Of a stretch of 64,000 nucleotides of DNA, positions 63,801 through 64,000 are shown one piece after another. Source of the stretch: Cellvibrio sp. KY-GH-1 (GTDB lineage: Bacteria; Pseudomonadota; Gammaproteobacteria; Pseudomonadales; Cellvibrionaceae); assembly GCF_008806975.1 (NCBI RefSeq), contig NZ_CP031728.1, forward strand, positions 3,369,501 to 3,433,500, in the 5' to 3' direction. The notes under the pieces were generated by a model that was given only the letters and a program-made list of their open reading frames with translations, made no database searches and was not told the origin of the DNA. The stretch's first letter is position 1, and each line of letters begins with the position of its first letter. A program made the translations under genes and the position numbers.

Positions 63801-64000
63801 GCGTTCAATCGGGGTGAGAAATGATTCGTCACAGCTCACTCTCGTTTCTGCGACTGCCACCGACTTGCTCAACACAGTAGCGGGCGTTGCTTGTGCACTA
63901 ATGATTGACGCGCTGCGTTGGATGGCCGCAATCATTTCGCTTAAACTACGACACTTGATTAATGCAGAGCGATTGATAGTTTTATTCCAGGTATACAGCT
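60834..64000 (-). CDS. Non-ribosomal peptide synthetase with adenylation and condensation domains, continuing past the right edge
   Basis: The frame is open from the right edge (residues before Met 63935 read ...RSLSEMIAAIQRS), so the visible ATG is probably internal. Counted from 63935: an adenylation domain (about 45-575) with FTSGSTGNPKGV, FDVSLWELFW, LYGPTEASID, YRTGDL and NSNGKLDRK, then directly a condensation domain (about 590-1030) with the active HHLVSDL motif near 718. Reading the substrate-pocket residues by eye gives D-V-W-H-A-S-L-I-D-K, close to serine codes. No carrier-protein motif (GGHS) is present between the two domains. Carrier protein must act in trans or lie outside the window. 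Confidence 0.88.
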   Translation of the reverse strand, partial: LYTWNKTINRSALIKCRSLSEMIAAIQRSASIISAQATPATVLSKSVAVAETRVSCDESFLTPIERIVHQAQVTPDAVAVTNQQGQSISYRELDTQSNKIARVLKEQGISTGDFVGVISNRGPLMLVGILAILKSGAAYVPIDPTYPAGRMSYILKHARIKTLVTDPALLDVLDDLFPADRANRTEGTVLESIVLLGDANQVQCESFGKIVKNVVPASTWITQPGERLEQSIDPRDNMVVLFTSGSTGNPKGVVLNHEGYNNRLEWHQKLFQLRPGEKVAQKTSCCFDVSLWELFWPLMFGGIVSAVEKDTVSNPWEFADWLEAESINIAHFVPSMFGAFISNIDTDKHQFKSLRWLAFSGEALATNTVQQWIDAYQLNVGLCNLYGPTEASIDVTYHVISERPGDAVPIPIGKAIDNVSLVIIDQDGNQVKPGEMGELCIGGIQVAKEYLYEPQLTAKAFIANKFASVPGATLYRTGDLATENEDGSFNYHGRIDSQVKIRGFRVELGEIENIASSHKNINEAAVLLVNQGGTDKLIMWYAGAQTAEAEIKSFINERCPDYMVPHFIFWSDSALPKNSNGKLDRKVLLNQLTANSEKKSESTAVPVIEKVLPVGPAQNWIFSYFDAPFKWFGISQLHYRKVLHIDSFQAAVNVLVEKHAELRTVFGQENGAWVQKIHSHCPGLEVIHHQTTLSGDELAESIQELAYAMAESLRVDQWPLCKFAVVSLADGSSKILWVAHHLVSDLVSGQLLSRQLWSVYASLINKSAYDQSIFASSASYPGYVEELQSAFAADSSEYTNLLSYWKKQLGGIKKCVEIPYDYRGGENIESSDARLVVPLEKNAVDFLQRNACEHYECNFYSLLCAPVYKLMANILKRPQIAISHKLNARNVGGPTKNYFSCVGNFAVNAPLTISIKKQDRLGVAINAIKNGLADMPMSGASYDWVSAALPKDMYPDHKLTNIRINYLGDVTAVESEDFYANEKELNQRLSFADQKRTSLVEFFFYTKNKVTYLEISYSNNFYTSQTIEEVGVQYQSILRDLVAEVKATTTTSVD

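Noticed and set aside
1..64000. Search for tRNA genes, insertion sequences, integrase/att sites and phage genes
   Set aside because: No cloverleaf pattern, terminal inverted repeats with a transposase, or phage-type gene was found by eye; xerC is the housekeeping recombinase in its usual operon.

Overview
The window looks like chromosome of a polysaccharide-degrading gammaproteobacterium, most likely a member of the Cellvibrionaceae (Cellvibrio-like). This is inferred from secreted glycosidases with CBM6 modules and poly-serine linkers, from the gene orders glnE-ilvE-waaF and lptM-lysA-dapF-DUF484-xerC known from pseudomonads and their relatives, and from moderate GC content. I saw no tRNA, rRNA, insertion sequence or CRISPR array.

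Layout. 1-3.1 kb: the end of a secreted GH26-like glycosidase with a ricin-type domain, then a secreted zinc protease carrying a CBM6. 3.1-9.4 kb: housekeeping and small genes (a repeat-containing cytoplasmic protein, cysE, a HAD phosphatase, a UMF1-type MFS permease, an M15 peptidase, a TfoX C-terminal-domain protein and a cyclic-nucleotide-binding-like protein). 9.4-9.6 kb: a gene-free stretch with a strong promoter between Fur-box-like sequences and a terminator about 150 nt downstream, a candidate iron-responsive small RNA. 9.7-13.3 kb: htpX, a DegS/DegQ-like protease, a Rieske protein and yqhD. 13.3-24.9 kb, minus strand: glnE, ilvE, then LPS core genes waaF, a fused waaG-waaP, an O-antigen-ligase-like gene, msbA and hldE; no waaC lies in the cluster. 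25-27 kb: an HxlR regulator divergent from an NmrA-type reductase and a FrnE-like thiol oxidoreductase. 27-33 kb: GH53 galactanase, a glycine-zipper protein, and the xerC-DUF484-dapF-lysA-lptM operon; lptM is only 54 codons.

33.2-38.5 kb holds a signalling island: a degenerate sigma-54-activator-like ATPase lacking its catalytic motifs, divergent from an FHA/winged-helix protein, a transmembrane Ser/Thr kinase with TPRs, and a small unknown protein. 38.5-41.1 kb: a GT1 glycosyltransferase and a membrane-anchored AraC regulator. 41.4-53.8 kb is a beta-glucan-type utilisation region: two paralogous secreted GH5 enzymes with CBM6 modules and a GH30 enzyme, flanking an AraC/GyrI-type regulator and a Tat-exported solute-binding protein paired with a hybrid histidine kinase. 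The two GH5 genes share GGTTCGAG elements upstream.

54.3-64 kb, minus strand, is the end of a biosynthetic gene cluster that continues past the right edge. It has an NRPS protein whose adenylation domain is predicted to take serine and is followed directly by a condensation domain, a LolA-like protein, a DUF1302-like outer-membrane barrel, an MFS exporter, a Tat-exported nitroreductase and tandem free-standing acyltransferases. This composition is typical of a trans-AT polyketide/non-ribosomal peptide hybrid. One acyltransferase keeps, and the other has lost, the arginine that binds malonate, suggesting an elongation AT plus an acyl hydrolase.
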